Shown here piece by piece: positions 8,022-17,701 of a DNA stretch of 64,000 nt (position 1 is the stretch's first letter; each line of letters starts with the position of its first letter). The DNA comes from Neisseria mucosa. Lineage in GTDB: Bacteria > Pseudomonadota > Gammaproteobacteria > Burkholderiales > Neisseriaceae. A program made the translations under genes and the position numbers. The notes beneath the pieces are model-generated. The model saw only the letters and a program-made list of their open reading frames with translations. It made no database searches and had not been told where the DNA came from. Where the stretch lies: the NCBI RefSeq assembly GCF_013267835.1, contig NZ_CP053939.1:806001-870000 (forward strand). Reading direction: 5' to 3'.

Positions 8022-11000
8022 ATGACCACGACTACCGCCCCGCAGCGTATTCGGGAAATTCCCTACAACTATACTTCCTACACCGACCGCGAAATCGTCA
8101 TCCGCCTGTTGGGCGATGAAGCGTGGCAGATTCTGCAGGACTTGCGCGGACAGCGCAGGACGGGGCGTTCGGCGCGGATGTTGTTTGAAGTGTTGGGCGA
8201 TATTTGGGTGGTCGTGCGCAATCCGTATCTGGTCGATGATTTGCTGGAGCACCCGAAACGCCGTGCCGCGCTGGTGCGGGAAATGCGCCACCGTTTGAAC
8301 GAAATCCGCAAACGCCGTGACGACAATCCGCAAGTCGATCTATTGGTTGCGGCGGCAGAAAAGGCGGTCGAACGTTTTGACGGCAGTTTTGACGAAACGC
8401 GCCAAAAGCGGCGGCAGATTTTAGAGCGTTTGAGCAAAATCACCAAGCCGCACAATATTATGTTTGACGGGCTGGCGCGGGTAACGCACGTTACCGATGC
8501 GACCGACTGGCGCGTCGAATATCCGTTTGTCGTCGTCAATCCCGACACAGAGGCGGAAATCGCGCCTTTAGTGCGCGCCTTAATCGAGCTGGATTTGGTC
8601 ATTATCCCACGCGGCGGCGGCACGGGTTATACCGGCGGCGCCGTGCCTTTGGATGCAAACAGCGCGGTTATCAATACGGAAAAGCTGGACAAGCATCGCG
8701 GCGTGGAATTTGTCGAACTGGCGGGTTTAAACGGCAAACATCCGATTATCCATTGCGGCGCGGGCGTGGTAACGCGGCGGGTGGAAGAAACCGCGCATCA
8801 GGCGGGTTTGGTGTTCGCCGTCGATCCGACTTCCGCCGATGCGTCCTGCGTGGGCGGCAATGTGGCGATGAACGCGGGCGGCAAAAAAGCCGTGCTGTGG
8901 GGGACGGCGTTGGACAACCTCGCCTATTGGCAGATGGTCAACCCGCAGGGCGAATGGCTGCGCATCGAGCGCGTGCGCCACAATTTCGGCAAAATCCACG
9001 ACGAAGAAACCGCAGTCTTTGACGTTCACACGTTAGATTCAGACGGCCTCAATATCGTTAAAACCGAACGCTTGGAAATCCCCGGCCACAAATTCCGCAA
9101 AGTCGGTTTGGGCAAAGACGTTACCGACAAATTCTTGAGCGGCCTGCCCGGCGTGCAAAAAGAAGGCACGGATGGCATCATCACCAGCGTTGCCTTCGTG
9201 TTGCACAAAATGCCGAAATACACGCGCACCGTGTGTATGGAGTTTTTCGGTACGGTCGCCACCGCCACGCCTTCTATCGTTGAAATCCGCGATTTCCTGC
9301 TCGCCCACGACAGCGTGCGGCTGGCAGGTTTGGAACATTTGGACTGGCGTTATGTCCGCGCCGTCGGCTACGCCACCAAAGCGGCAGGTAAAGGGCGGCC
9401 GAAAATGGTCTTACTGGCGGACGTGGTTTCAGACGACGAAGCCGCTGTGCAGGCAGCCGCCGAACACATCTGCGAACTTGCCCGCGCCCGTGACGGCGAA
9501 GGCTTTATCGCCGTGTCGCCCGAAGCGCGCAAAACCTTCTGGCTCGACCGCAGCCGTACCGCCGCCATCGCCAAGCACACCAACGCCTTTAAAATCAACG
9601 AAGACGTGGTGATTCCGCTGGAGAGGCTGGGCGAGTATTCGGACGGTATCGAACGCATCAACATCGAACTTTCCATCCAAAACAAACTCAAACTCTGTGC
9701 TGAATTAGAGCAATATCTGTCCGGCAAACTCCCCATCGACAAAATGGGCACGGACCTGCCGACCACCGAACTTTTAGGCGAACGCGGCAAACACGCCCTT
9801 GCCCACGTTTCCGCCGTCAAAGAACGTTGGGACTGGTTGCTCGCCCATCTGGACACGCCGCTTGCCGACTATAAAGCCCGCTACGGCGCAGCCGTCCATG
9901 CCGCGCCCGAAGCCAAAGACGACGAGAGCTGTTTCACCGCATTCCGCGATTTCCGCCTGCGCGTGTCCGTCAAAGAAGACGTAATGAAACCACTCGCCGA
10001 AATCTTCAGCGGCAAAACCGACACCAAAATCATCGAAGGTTTGGGCAAAATCCACGCCAAAACCGTGCGTGGCAGAGTCTTCGTCGCCCTGCACATGCAC
10101 GCCGGCGACGGCAACGTCCACACCAACATCCCCGTCAATTCAGACGACGCCCAAATGCTTCAGACCGCCTACCGTTCGGTCGAACGCATCATGAAACTCG
10201 CCCGCTCGCTCGGCGGTGTGATTTCCGGCGAACACGGCATCGGCATCACCAAGCTCGAATTTCTGACCGATGAAGACTTGCAGCCGTTTTGGAACTACAA
10301 AAACCAAGTCGATCCCAAACACACCTTCAACCGTCACAAATTGATGAAAGGCTCAGACTTACGCAACGCCTACACGCCGTCGTTCGAACTGTTGGGTGCG
10401 GAATCGCTGATTATGGAAAAATCAGACCTCGGCACCATCGCCGATTCCATCAAAGACTGCCTGCGTTGCGGCAAATGCAAACCCGTCTGCTCCACCCACG
10501 TTCCGCGCGCCAACCTGCTGTACAGTCCGCGCAACAAAATCCTCGGCGTGGGGCTGTTGACCGAAGCCTTCTTATACGAAGAACAAACCCGCCGCGGCGT
10601 TTCCATCAAACACTTTGAAGAACTCACGGACATCGGCGACCACTGCACCGTGTGCCACCGCTGCGTCAAACCCTGCCCCGTCAACATCGACTTCGGCGAC
10701 GTAACCGTAGCCATCCGCAACTACCTTGCCGATTCCGGCCACAAACGTTTCGCACCCGCCGCATCGATGGGCATGGCATTTCTGAACGCCACCGGCCCGA
10801 AAACCATCAAAGCCCTGCGCGCCGCCATGATACAGACCGGCTTCCCCGCGCAGAACTTCGCCTACAAAATCGGCAAACTCCTGCCCGTCGGCACCAAAAA
10901 ACAAAAAGCCGAACCCAAAGCCACGGTTGGTACCGCCCCAATCAAAGAACAAATCATCCACTTCATCAACCGTCCTTTGCCCAAAAGCGTGCCCGCCAAA

Positions 11001-11855
11001 ACACCGCGCTCCATGCTCGGCATCGAAGACGACAAAAGCATCCCCATCATCCGCAATCCGGCTTCTCCGGAAGATGCCGAAGCCGTGTTCTACTTCCCCG
11101 GCTGCGGCTCTGAGCGCCTGTTCAGCCAAATCGGACTCGCCGTCCAAGCCATGCTCTGGCACGTCGGCGTACAAACCGTCCTGCCGCCCGGCTATATGTG
11201 TTGCGGCTATCCGCAGGACGCAGGCGGCAACAAGGCAAAAGCCGAGCAAATGAGCACCAACAACCGCGTCGCCTTCCACCGTATGGCGAACACCCTCAAC
11301 TACCTCGACATCAAAACCGTCGTCGTCAGTTGCGGTACCTGCTACGACCAGCTCGAAAAATACCGCTTCGAAGAAATCTTCCCCGGCTGCCGCATCATCG
11401 ACATCCACGAATACCTGCTCGAAAAAGGCGTGAAACTGAACGGCGTGAAAGGTCAGCAATACCTCTACCACGACCCTTGCCATACCCCAATCAAAACCAT
11501 GAACGCCACCCAAATGGCCAGCAGCCTGATGGGACAGAAAGTCGTCTTAAGCGACCGCTGCTGCGGCGAATCCGGCATGTTCGCCGTCAAACGCCCCGAC
11601 ATCGCCACACAAGTCAAATTCCGCAAACAGGAAGAAATCGAGAAAAACCTCAAAGAGCTGCCACAAGGCGAACCCGTCAAAATGCTCACCACCTGCCCCG
11701 CCTGCCTGCAAGGCCTGAGCCGCTACACCGACGACAACGACATGCCCGCCGACTACATCGTCATCGAAATGGCGAAACATATTCTCGGCGAAAACTGGCT
11801 GGACGAGTTCGTAAAAAAAGCCAACAACGGCGGCGTGGAGAAAGTGTTGCTCTAA
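8022..11855 (+). CDS. FAD-linked and 4Fe-4S/CCG-domain oxidoreductase (D-lactate / 2-hydroxyacid dehydrogenase-like fusion)
   Basis: A 1277-residue three-part respiratory-type dehydrogenase. Residues about 1-150 match the extra N-terminal region (DUF3683 type) of long FAD/FMN oxidoreductases. Residues about 165-780 form a vanillyl-alcohol-oxidase/D-lactate dehydrogenase flavin module: FAD-binding [15 protein letters not shown] and [20 protein letters not shown], and the substrate/FAD-linked C domain with [14 protein letters not shown] and SGEHGIG. Two 4Fe-4S motifs follow, [11 protein letters not shown] (about 812) and [11 protein letters not shown] (about 874). Two CCG domains (CCGYP near 1060, CCGESG near 1181) end the protein, as in GlpC/LutA/HdrB. 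Electrons probably pass from a 2-hydroxyacid through FAD and Fe-S to quinone. D-lactate is the best guess; D-2-hydroxyglutarate (YdiJ-like) is possible. Head-to-head with the lut operon. Confidence 0.88.
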   Translation: MTTTTAPQRIREIPYNYTSYTDREIVIRLLGDEAWQILQDLRGQRRTGRSARMLFEVLGDIWVVVRNPYLVDDLLEHPKRRAALVREMRHRLNEIRKRRDDNPQVDLLVAAAEKAVERFDGSFDETRQKRRQILERLSKITKPHNIMFDGLARVTHVTDATDWRVEYPFVVVNPDTEAEIAPLVRALIELDLVIIPRGGGTGYTGGAVPLDANSAVINTEKLDKHRGVEFVELAGLNGKHPIIHCGAGVVTRRVEETAHQAGLVFAVDPTSADASCVGGNVAMNAGGKKAVLWGTALDNLAYWQMVNPQGEWLRIERVRHNFGKIHDEETAVFDVHTLDSDGLNIVKTERLEIPGHKFRKVGLGKDVTDKFLSGLPGVQKEGTDGIITSVAFVLHKMPKYTRTVCMEFFGTVATATPSIVEIRDFLLAHDSVRLAGLEHLDWRYVRAVGYATKAAGKGRPKMVLLADVVSDDEAAVQAAAEHICELARARDGEGFIAVSPEARKTFWLDRSRTAAIAKHTNAFKINEDVVIPLERLGEYSDGIERINIELSIQNKLKLCAELEQYLSGKLPIDKMGTDLPTTELLGERGKHALAHVSAVKERWDWLLAHLDTPLADYKARYGAAVHAAPEAKDDESCFTAFRDFRLRVSVKEDVMKPLAEIFSGKTDTKIIEGLGKIHAKTVRGRVFVALHMHAGDGNVHTNIPVNSDDAQMLQTAYRSVERIMKLARSLGGVISGEHGIGITKLEFLTDEDLQPFWNYKNQVDPKHTFNRHKLMKGSDLRNAYTPSFELLGAESLIMEKSDLGTIADSIKDCLRCGKCKPVCSTHVPRANLLYSPRNKILGVGLLTEAFLYEEQTRRGVSIKHFEELTDIGDHCTVCHRCVKPCPVNIDFGDVTVAIRNYLADSGHKRFAPAASMGMAFLNATGPKTIKALRAAMIQTGFPAQNFAYKIGKLLPVGTKKQKAEPKATVGTAPIKEQIIHFINRPLPKSVPAKTPRSMLGIEDDKSIPIIRNPASPEDAEAVFYFPGCGSERLFSQIGLAVQAMLWHVGVQTVLPPGYMCCGYPQDAGGNKAKAEQMSTNNRVAFHRMANTLNYLDIKTVVVSCGTCYDQLEKYRFEEIFPGCRIIDIHEYLLEKGVKLNGVKGQQYLYHDPCHTPIKTMNATQMASSLMGQKVVLSDRCCGESGMFAVKRPDIATQVKFRKQEEIEKNLKELPQGEPVKMLTTCPACLQGLSRYTDDNDMPADYIVIEMAKHILGENWLDEFVKKANNGGVEKVLL

Positions 11856-11884
11856 GGACTTAGACAAAAACTTTGGGCTATAAT

Positions 11885-11920
11885 AAAGGCCGTCTGAAAA
11901 TCTTTCAGACGGCCTCTTTA
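11885..11920 (+). terminator. DUS terminator after the FAD/Fe-S dehydrogenase
   Basis: AAAGGCCGTCTGAAA pairs with TTTCAGACGGCCT, short loop, followed by CTTTA. Confidence 0.8.
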
Positions 11921-12001
11921 TTCAAAAGAATCAAGATAAAACAATCAAATCAATCGCTTTTAAAAATAGCGATGCCACACCAGCGGCATTCAATAAAAAA
12001 C

Positions 12002-12033
12002 AAAACCTGAGGCATTTATCCCTCAGGTTTTAT
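12002..12033 (-). terminator. Terminator of the lut operon
   Basis: On the minus strand AAACCTGAGG pairs with CCTCAGGTTT across an 8-base loop and is followed by T residues; 10 bases beyond the lutB stop. It does not contain an uptake sequence. Confidence 0.8.
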
Positions 12034-12042
12034 TTTCAAGCC

Positions 12043-13497
12043 TTATGCTTTTTCTTGCTGACGTTTTCTTTCTGCCATCATCTCATGCAATGTTTGCTTG
12101 GCAGGTTTCATCGGAACATGGTTATTGGTCCAGCTTAACTGCTTGCTTGGCGTCAATGCACGGAATTTGGTAGCCGCCCAACCGAATGCTCGATAAGCTT
12201 TACTGCCACTGAAAATACCGTTAAACGTACGCCATGCCATTTGTTCGCCGAAAGTATGCGATGCGCCTTGACCACGGATAGGATGAGGAACGGCTTCTGT
12301 TGGCGAACGTTGTGCTTCAACGCGCAGACGTTGCATTTGTTCGGTAATCGGAATGCGTACCGGGCAAACTTCGACACACGCGCCGCACATGGTACACGCA
12401 GTCGGCAGATCGCGTGTCGCATCCAAGCCCAACAAATGCGGAGAGATAATCTCGCCAATCGGGCCAGGATAAGTCGTGCCGTAAGCCGCGCCACCGATAC
12501 GGGTATAAACCGGACAGTGGTTCATACACGCGCCACAACGGATACATTGCAAGGTACGGCGCATTTGATCTTCTGCATACGCTTGGCTACGGCCGTTGTC
12601 GAGCAGAACCAAGTGCATTTCTTGAGGACCGTCCAGTTCTTCGCTACGGCGAGGTCCGGTAATCATATTGAAATAAGTGGTAATGTTCTGACCAATGGCG
12701 GAGCGTGGCAACAGGCTGTACAAAGGCGGCACATCCGACAGTTTCGCAACCACTTTTTCAATACCGGTAATGGCGATGTGCACAGGCGGTACAGTGGTAC
12801 TCAAGCGGCCGTTGCCTTCGTTTTCAACCAGACACAAAGTGCCTGTTTCAGCAACGGCGAAGTTTACGCCGCTCAAACCGACGTCGGCAGTGCTGTAAAT
12901 ATCGCGCAGTGCTTTACGGGCGAAGCCGGTCAGTTGGTCCACGTCGTCAGTTAACGGCGTGCCGAGGTTTTGATGGAAAAGTTCGCTCACCTGCTCTTTG
13001 GTCTTGTGAATGGCAGGCATCACGATATGGGTTGGTTTCTCGCCGGCCATTTGTACGATAAACTCGCCCAAGTCGCTTTCAACCGCTTTGATGCCCCGGT
13101 CTTGCAGATAATGGTTCAGCTCGATTTCTTCGCTGACCATAGATTTGCCTTTCACCATCAGCTTGCCGTTTTTATCGGTAATGATGTTATGAATGATTTG
13201 GCAGGCTTCGGCCGGTGTTTCCGCCCAGTGGACTTTAACGCCCAACTTGGTCAGGTTTGCTTCTAATTGTTCCAATAATGCAGGCAATTTGGACAAAGAA
13301 CGTTGACGGACATGCTCACACAGGTCACGCAGGCTTTGCAGCTCTTCTTCATCTGTCAAAACGGCTTTGCGCTTGGTCATCAGCATATCCATCGCCGTAC
13401 GCAAGCTTTTACGCAAAGGCTTGTCTTGCAAAGAAATCGCGGCGTTTTGCTTGAACGTTTCCGGCTTCATATGGAATTTAATGGTTTGGGAACTCAT
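12043..13497 (-). CDS. lutB: Lactate utilization iron-sulfur protein LutB
   Basis: Iron-sulfur subunit of the LutABC L-lactate oxidation complex, 484 residues. An N-terminal LUD-type domain (about residues 60-300) is followed by two 4Fe-4S motifs, CIRCGACMNHCPVY and CTMCGACVEVCPVRIP, and a basic C-terminal tail ending in MAERKRQQEKA. The start ATG overlaps the lutC stop by four bases, so the genes are translationally coupled as lutA-lutC-lutB. In Bacillus and in gonococci this complex has been linked to growth on lactate; the direct activity is inferred from family. In E. coli the same protein is called YkgF. Confidence 0.93.
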   Translation of the reverse strand: MSSQTIKFHMKPETFKQNAAISLQDKPLRKSLRTAMDMLMTKRKAVLTDEEELQSLRDLCEHVRQRSLSKLPALLEQLEANLTKLGVKVHWAETPAEACQIIHNIITDKNGKLMVKGKSMVSEEIELNHYLQDRGIKAVESDLGEFIVQMAGEKPTHIVMPAIHKTKEQVSELFHQNLGTPLTDDVDQLTGFARKALRDIYSTADVGLSGVNFAVAETGTLCLVENEGNGRLSTTVPPVHIAITGIEKVVAKLSDVPPLYSLLPRSAIGQNITTYFNMITGPRRSEELDGPQEMHLVLLDNGRSQAYAEDQMRRTLQCIRCGACMNHCPVYTRIGGAAYGTTYPGPIGEIISPHLLGLDATRDLPTACTMCGACVEVCPVRIPITEQMQRLRVEAQRSPTEAVPHPIRGQGASHTFGEQMAWRTFNGIFSGSKAYRAFGWAATKFRALTPSKQLSWTNNHVPMKPAKQTLHEMMAERKRQQEKA

Positions 13498-14195
13498 GCT
13501 TTTTCCTCCAAAACGGCAGGGGAAATATGATCAGGCAGAACGGCCAAAACCACCAAATCACGCGGGCCGTGTGCACCATAGGCCAAAGTCAATTGAATAT
13601 CGGCAGTCTTAGACGGGCCGGAAATCAAAATAACGTTGGTAGGCATACCTTTTTCTACCAGTTTTTCGCCTTCAACAGCATTGTGGAATTCGTTGTACAT
13701 TTTGCTGGTGTCAAACAGGCAGAAATGCACAGGAGGAACCAAACTTAAACTGCGCGGCTCCAGAGGACTGGACTCCAGCATAATCGTGCCGGTACGGGCA
13801 ATACCGCATTTAGAGCCGCTAAATCCGGCCTCAATATCGGCAAAGAATTCGTTTTTCCAGTCGTCAATTTTTCGCTCAAAACCGCGCGGTTCAATATCGG
13901 TATCGGCCAAAGCTGCACGAGCCAGCTGGCCGTGTTCTGTTTCCAATGGCAATAGAATATTTTTCAAGCCTTTGCCTTCGGCTGCTTGGCGGAATACTTG
14001 TGGCCAATTGGTTTTGGTAACCCAATAGATTTCTGTTTTGACGGCACGCATGGCAGCCGCCCAATGTTTCAAGCGTTCGACATCGTTTGCCCAAGATACG
14101 CCCATTTCACGGTAATAATCGAAAACCGGCGGCTCTTCCATCGGTAAGGCATCGGCTTTTTTCAATTTCGCCAAAATATTTTCGCGCGCGCTCAT
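13494..14195 (-). CDS. lutC: Lactate utilization protein LutC (LUD domain)
   Basis: LUD-domain subunit of the LutABC complex, 233 residues, matching LutC/YkgG in size. The core has the NagB-like fold pattern with FSGSKCGIARTGTIMLESSPLEPR (split by the conserved GTI turn) and LVPPVHFCLFD. The C-terminal stretch VILISGPSKTADI is a family signature. It overlaps lutA by four bases on one side and lutB by four on the other, so the three subunits are made together. It carries no Fe-S motif, unlike LutA and LutB; its specific step in electron transfer is not settled for the family. Confidence 0.92.
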   Translation of the reverse strand: MSARENILAKLKKADALPMEEPPVFDYYREMGVSWANDVERLKHWAAAMRAVKTEIYWVTKTNWPQVFRQAAEGKGLKNILLPLETEHGQLARAALADTDIEPRGFERKIDDWKNEFFADIEAGFSGSKCGIARTGTIMLESSPLEPRSLSLVPPVHFCLFDTSKMYNEFHNAVEGEKLVEKGMPTNVILISGPSKTADIQLTLAYGAHGPRDLVVLAVLPDHISPAVLEEKA

Positions 14196-14971
14196 GCTTT
14201 ACCTCCGGTACGCTCCAACAGGAAGGATGCAATATGTTTCGGACGTGGCATATTCGGTTCGTCTTTAGCGATTTTGCCGCCGATATTCATCATGCAGCCG
14301 CAGTCCGCGCTGATGATTTCAGTTGCACCGGTTTCTTTCAGGGCTGCGACTTTGTCGGTTACCATCGCGCCGGAAATATCTGCTTGTTTGACAGAGAATG
14401 TACCGCCAAAACCGCAACACTCGCTTTCATGGTCATGAACGATACGCTCGACATTTTCCATGCCGTCAATCAGCTGCCAGCCTGACAAATGGACATTCAT
14501 CTCACGACGCGCCGCGCAAGAAGTATGAACGGCCACTTTAACCGGCTTGCCTTTATCTTCAGGTTTGTAGCCGATGGCCAGCAGGAAGTGGGTAAATTCA
14601 ATGATACGGTTGGCGCAATCAATGGCTTTTTGTTCGTACTCGGTACCTTTGAACAAAGTCGGCCAGTGGTGTTTCATCATGCCGCCGCAAGAACCGGACG
14701 GTACGACAATCGGCCAATTTTCCGGGAATAAATCCAATTGGGCTTTGGCTACGTCAAAAGCTTCTTTCGGATGGCCGGACGAATAGGCAGGTTGGCCGCA
14801 GCAGCTTTGCTCCATTGGATAATGGACGCGGATGCCTTGTTGTTCGATTAAGGTAATGGCATCCATACCCGCTTCCGGCATGAAGATGTCGAGAACGCAA
14901 GTACCGAAGAAATAAACATCGGTCGGCTTGCTGTCGTATACAGTGATTTGTGGTGGTTTGATTGCGCTCAT
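14192..14971 (-). CDS. lutA: Lactate utilization Fe-S oxidoreductase LutA (CCG domains)
   Basis: First gene of the lut operon, 259 residues from ATG at 14971. Two cysteine-rich CCG domains of the GlpC/HdrB type are visible: FFGTCVLDIF with SCCGQPAYSSG (residues about 20-70), and HTSCAARREM with ECCGFGGTFSV in the second half. These sites hold a non-classical Fe-S centre. The frame is open 26 codons further to a TTG at 15049, but that TTG is the -35 TTGACC of a good promoter whose -10 also lies in this stretch, so 14971 is chosen. The ribosome binding site is weak, and a palindrome sits directly upstream. LldE/YkgE is the E. coli relative. Confidence 0.92.
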   Translation of the reverse strand: MSAIKPPQITVYDSKPTDVYFFGTCVLDIFMPEAGMDAITLIEQQGIRVHYPMEQSCCGQPAYSSGHPKEAFDVAKAQLDLFPENWPIVVPSGSCGGMMKHHWPTLFKGTEYEQKAIDCANRIIEFTHFLLAIGYKPEDKGKPVKVAVHTSCAARREMNVHLSGWQLIDGMENVERIVHDHESECCGFGGTFSVKQADISGAMVTDKVAALKETGATEIISADCGCMMNIGGKIAKDEPNMPRPKHIASFLLERTGGKA

Positions 14972-14979
14972 CTTTTTGG

Positions 14980-14995
14980 AACGGGACAACCCGTT
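14980..14995. repeat. Palindrome AACGGG-N4-CCCGTT before lutA start
   Basis: A perfect 6+6 palindrome with a 4-base spacer, 8 bases upstream of the lutA ATG and downstream of the -10. It could be an operator for a lactate-responsive regulator or an RNA hairpin that limits lutA translation. No regulator gene is adjacent. Confidence 0.5.
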
Positions 14996-15020
14996 TTCTT
15001 GTGTAAAAATTAAGATGGAT

Positions 15021-15049
15021 ACTTTAAGTAATTGCTTGTAACGGGTCAA
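15021..15049 (-). promoter_or_regulatory. Probable lut operon promoter
   Basis: On the minus strand TTGACC (15044-15049), a 17-base spacer, then TAAAGT (15021-15026). It is 50 bases upstream of the chosen lutA start. Confidence 0.6.
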
Positions 15050-15088
15050 GTCTAATTTTAAAAAATAATATTAAACAAGCATGACAAA

Positions 15089-15253
15089 TCAGACAGAGGG
15101 CTTTCCCTTATTAACTTGATAATCTACATAATAACCACTATCAATAAGATAGATCATGGATTCATTCAATAATAAACAAGTATCTTTTTGAGTTTCTTCT
15201 TTGCAATAAGATACTCTGCCAACCATACAATCTTGATTTACATCAGAAGTCAT
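15089..15253 (-). pseudogene. Short AT-rich reading frame, possible gene remnant
   Basis: Inside the 590-base gap between lutA and amylosucrase there is a minus-strand frame of 54 codons starting MTSDVNQDCMVGRVSYCKE and ending near YYVDYQVNKGKPSV. The frame stays open 15 more codons upstream of this ATG without a usable start, which suggests the 3' end of a lost gene rather than an intact small gene. The composition is protein-like (mixed polar residues, four Cys in the extended frame) and AT-rich compared with its neighbours. No function is suggested. No ribosome binding site is obvious before the ATG. Confidence 0.35.
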
Positions 15254-15316
15254 GAAAATAATCGATATTTCCCAAATTTCGAGAAGACAGATGACCCTCT
15301 ATGCCGTGCTTATGTT

Positions 15317-15395
15317 TCAGACGGCCATATGAGAATAAAGGATATCTAAGGCAATAAAAATAAAAGTTTTTCTTAAAAGTTCAGGCCGTCTGAAA
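15317..15395. other. Two inverted uptake sequences in the lutA-amylosucrase gap
   Basis: TTTCAGACGGCC near 15317 and AGGCCGTCTGAAA near 15384 face each other about 55 bases apart. The orientation allows a long-loop hairpin, but there is no T-run, so a terminator is unlikely. The rest of the gap (15395-15636) is AT-rich and holds the short upstream frame described separately. Confidence 0.6.
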
Positions 15396-15492
15396 CATGA
15401 CTGCGGCTAAAGGCCATATTCTTTTTATTCAACCTTACTTTCAATCAAAATCAAACACTTGAAAAATCCTGTTCAATAACCTTGAAAACCCT

Positions 15493-15591
15493 ATGCACAC
15501 TCAAGCACTTCCAGTATCATTGAGGCAGTTTCTTGACGCAAAATTACAGTCTTGGCCGCCCACGATCGGCATGGATTTGCAAAAGAAGTGA
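15493..15591 (+). CDS. Possible 32-codon upstream reading frame in the amylosucrase leader
   Basis: ATG at 15493 opens a frame (MHTQALPVSLRQFLDAKL and onward, ending in MDLQKK) that stops at 15591, 45 bases before the amylosucrase start. It has no clear ribosome binding site. It may be a leader peptide, the relic of another gene, or chance. It is listed because it fills most of the space just before a gene with no other obvious control element. Confidence 0.25.
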   Translation: MHTQALPVSLRQFLDAKLQSWPPTIGMDLQKK

Positions 15592-15636
15592 AACCAAGCT
15601 TCAAAACAATTTCACCTTAACTTCGGAGTAGGCATT

Positions 15637-17547
15637 ATGTTGACCCAGACTCAACAGGTTGATTTGACCTTGCATCACCTTAAAGAACGCACCCTATCGA
15701 TATACACTCCCGAACAGCGTGCAAGCATCGAGGCATCTGAAGACTGGAAACAGTTTGACAGACGGCTTGAAGAACACTTTCCCAAACTGATGCACGAGCT
15801 GGACAACGTTTACAACAACAACGAAGCCGTCCTTCCCATGCTGGAGCAACTGATTGCCCAAGCATGGCAAAGCTATTCCCAACGCAACGCATCTTTAAAA
15901 GATATTGATATCGCGCGCGAAAACGATCCTGACTGGATTTTATCCAACAAACAGGTCGGCGGCGTGTGCTACGTCGATTTGTTCGCAGGCAATCTGCAAG
16001 GTTTGAAAGCCAAAATCCCTTATTTCCAAGAATTGGGCCTGACCTATCTGCACCTGATGCCCTTGTTTAAATGCCCTGAAGGCAAAAGCGACGGCGGCTA
16101 TGCGGTCAGCAGCTACCGCGACGTCAATCCGGCTTTGGGTACGATAGACGACTTGCGCGATGTCATTGCCGCACTGCACGAAGCAGGTATTTCCGCCGTT
16201 GTCGATTTCATCTTCAACCACACTTCCAATGAACACGAATGGGCAAAACGCTGCGCCGCCGGCGATCCGCTCTATGACAATTTCTACTACATTTTCCCTG
16301 ACCGTTGGATGCCCGACCAATACGACCGCACCCTGCGTGAAATCTTCCCTGACCAACATCCGGGCGGTTTCTCGCAATTGGAAGACGGCCGCTGGGTATG
16401 GACAACGTTCAATTCCTTCCAATGGGACTTGAATTACAGTAATCCTTGGGTATTCCGCGCTATGGCAGGCGAAATGATGTTCCTTGCCAACTTGGGCGTT
16501 GATATTCTGCGCATGGATGCCGTTGCCTTTATTTGGAAGCAAATGGGCACAAGCTGCGAAAACCTGCCTCAGGCACACGCTCTGATTCGTGCGTTTAACT
16601 CCGTAATGCGTATTGCCGCCCCGGCCGTGTTCTTCAAATCCGAAGCCATCGTCCATCCTGACCAAGTTGTCCAATACATCAGCCAAGATGAATGCCAAAT
16701 CGGCTACAACCCATTGCAAATGGCATTGTTGTGGAACACGCTTGCCACGCGCGAAGTTAACCTGCTCCATCAGGCATTGACCTACCGCCACAACCTGCCC
16801 GACCACACAGCATGGGTTAACTACGTCCGCAGCCATGACGACATCGGCTGGACCTTTGCCGACGAAGACGCATGGCAGTTCGGCATCCACGGCTACGACC
16901 ACCGACAATTCCTCAACCGCTTCTTCGTCAACCATTTCGACGGCAGCTTCGCGCGCGGCGTCCCCTTCCAATATAACCCCAACACTGGCGACTGCCGTGT
17001 CAGCGGTACAGCCGCAGCATTGGTTGGTTTGGCTCAAAATGACCCGTATGCCGTTGACCGCATCAAACTTTTGTACAGCATTGCTTTGAGTACCGGCGGT
17101 CTGCCGCTGATTTACTTGGGCGATGAAGTCGGTACACTCAATGATGACGACTGGTCGCAAGACAGCAATAAGAGCGACGACAGCCGCTGGGCACACCGTC
17201 CTCGTTATAATGAAGAGTTGTACAACCAACGCCATGACAGCTCGACCACTGCCGGTCAAATCTTCCAAGGTTTGCGCCATATGATTGCCATCCGCCAAAG
17301 CAATCCGCGCTTTGACGGCGGCAAGTTGGTTACCTTCAATACCAACAACAAACACATCATCGGCTATATGCGCAACAACGCGCTGTTGGCATTCGGCAAC
17401 TTCAGCGAACATCCGCAAACCATCAGTGCGCATACGCTGCAAGCCATGCCGTTTAAAGCGCACGATTTGATCAGCGGTCAAACCGTTTCCCTGAATCAGG
17501 ATTTGGTACTGCAACCCTATCAAGTCATGTGGCTTGAAATTGCATAA
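15637..17547 (+). CDS. ams: Amylosucrase (GH13_4)
   Basis: Transfers glucose from sucrose to a growing alpha-1,4-glucan, releasing fructose. The 636-residue length equals that of N. polysaccharea amylosucrase, and the sequence is very close to it throughout. After an all-helical N domain (residues 1-90) comes the TIM barrel with GH13 motifs: VDFIFNHTS, the nucleophile Asp in [10 protein letters not shown] (Asp286 by the family numbering), the acid/base Glu in FFKSEAI (Glu328), and RSHDDIGW with Asp393. The B' loop typical of amylosucrases is present. GGAG at 15625-15628 lies 8 bases before the ATG. In oral neisseriae the enzyme makes intracellular or released glycogen-like polymer from dietary sucrose. 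There is no signal peptide. Confidence 0.97.
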   Translation: MLTQTQQVDLTLHHLKERTLSIYTPEQRASIEASEDWKQFDRRLEEHFPKLMHELDNVYNNNEAVLPMLEQLIAQAWQSYSQRNASLKDIDIARENDPDWILSNKQVGGVCYVDLFAGNLQGLKAKIPYFQELGLTYLHLMPLFKCPEGKSDGGYAVSSYRDVNPALGTIDDLRDVIAALHEAGISAVVDFIFNHTSNEHEWAKRCAAGDPLYDNFYYIFPDRWMPDQYDRTLREIFPDQHPGGFSQLEDGRWVWTTFNSFQWDLNYSNPWVFRAMAGEMMFLANLGVDILRMDAVAFIWKQMGTSCENLPQAHALIRAFNSVMRIAAPAVFFKSEAIVHPDQVVQYISQDECQIGYNPLQMALLWNTLATREVNLLHQALTYRHNLPDHTAWVNYVRSHDDIGWTFADEDAWQFGIHGYDHRQFLNRFFVNHFDGSFARGVPFQYNPNTGDCRVSGTAAALVGLAQNDPYAVDRIKLLYSIALSTGGLPLIYLGDEVGTLNDDDWSQDSNKSDDSRWAHRPRYNEELYNQRHDSSTTAGQIFQGLRHMIAIRQSNPRFDGGKLVTFNTNNKHIIGYMRNNALLAFGNFSEHPQTISAHTLQAMPFKAHDLISGQTVSLNQDLVLQPYQVMWLEIA

Positions 17548-17570
17548 GCCGAAATTTTGATACACCACTC

Positions 17571-17610
17571 AAGGCCGTCTGAACACATCAGCGTTCAGAC
17601 GGCCTTTTAA
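17571..17610 (+). terminator. DUS terminator after amylosucrase
   Basis: AAGGCCGTCTGAAC pairs with GTTCAGACGGCCTT across a 9-base loop and is followed by TTTTAA. Confidence 0.85.
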
Positions 17611-17625
17611 GAAATAAGATGTATT

Positions 17626-17653
17626 TTGTATTTTGGGCAGTTTCGCTTAGAAT
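17626..17653 (+). promoter_or_regulatory. Probable promoter of the amino acid ABC transporter operon
   Basis: TTGTAT (17626-17631) and TAGAAT (17648-17653) separated by 16 bases, 48 bases before the binding-protein start. Confidence 0.5.
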
Positions 17654-17701
17654 GCATGCTTTAATACCAGATGACACACTAAAAATCAGGAGTAAAAATC
17701 C

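Noticed and set aside
14972..15049. 26-codon extension of LutA starting at TTG
   Set aside because: The TTG and following bases fit a -35/-10 promoter pair, and no ribosome binding site precedes it.
15940..17568. 542-codon open frame opposite amylosucrase on the minus strand
   Set aside because: Shadow of the biased codon use of ams; the translation has no recognisable domain and spans the full gene in the complementary frame.
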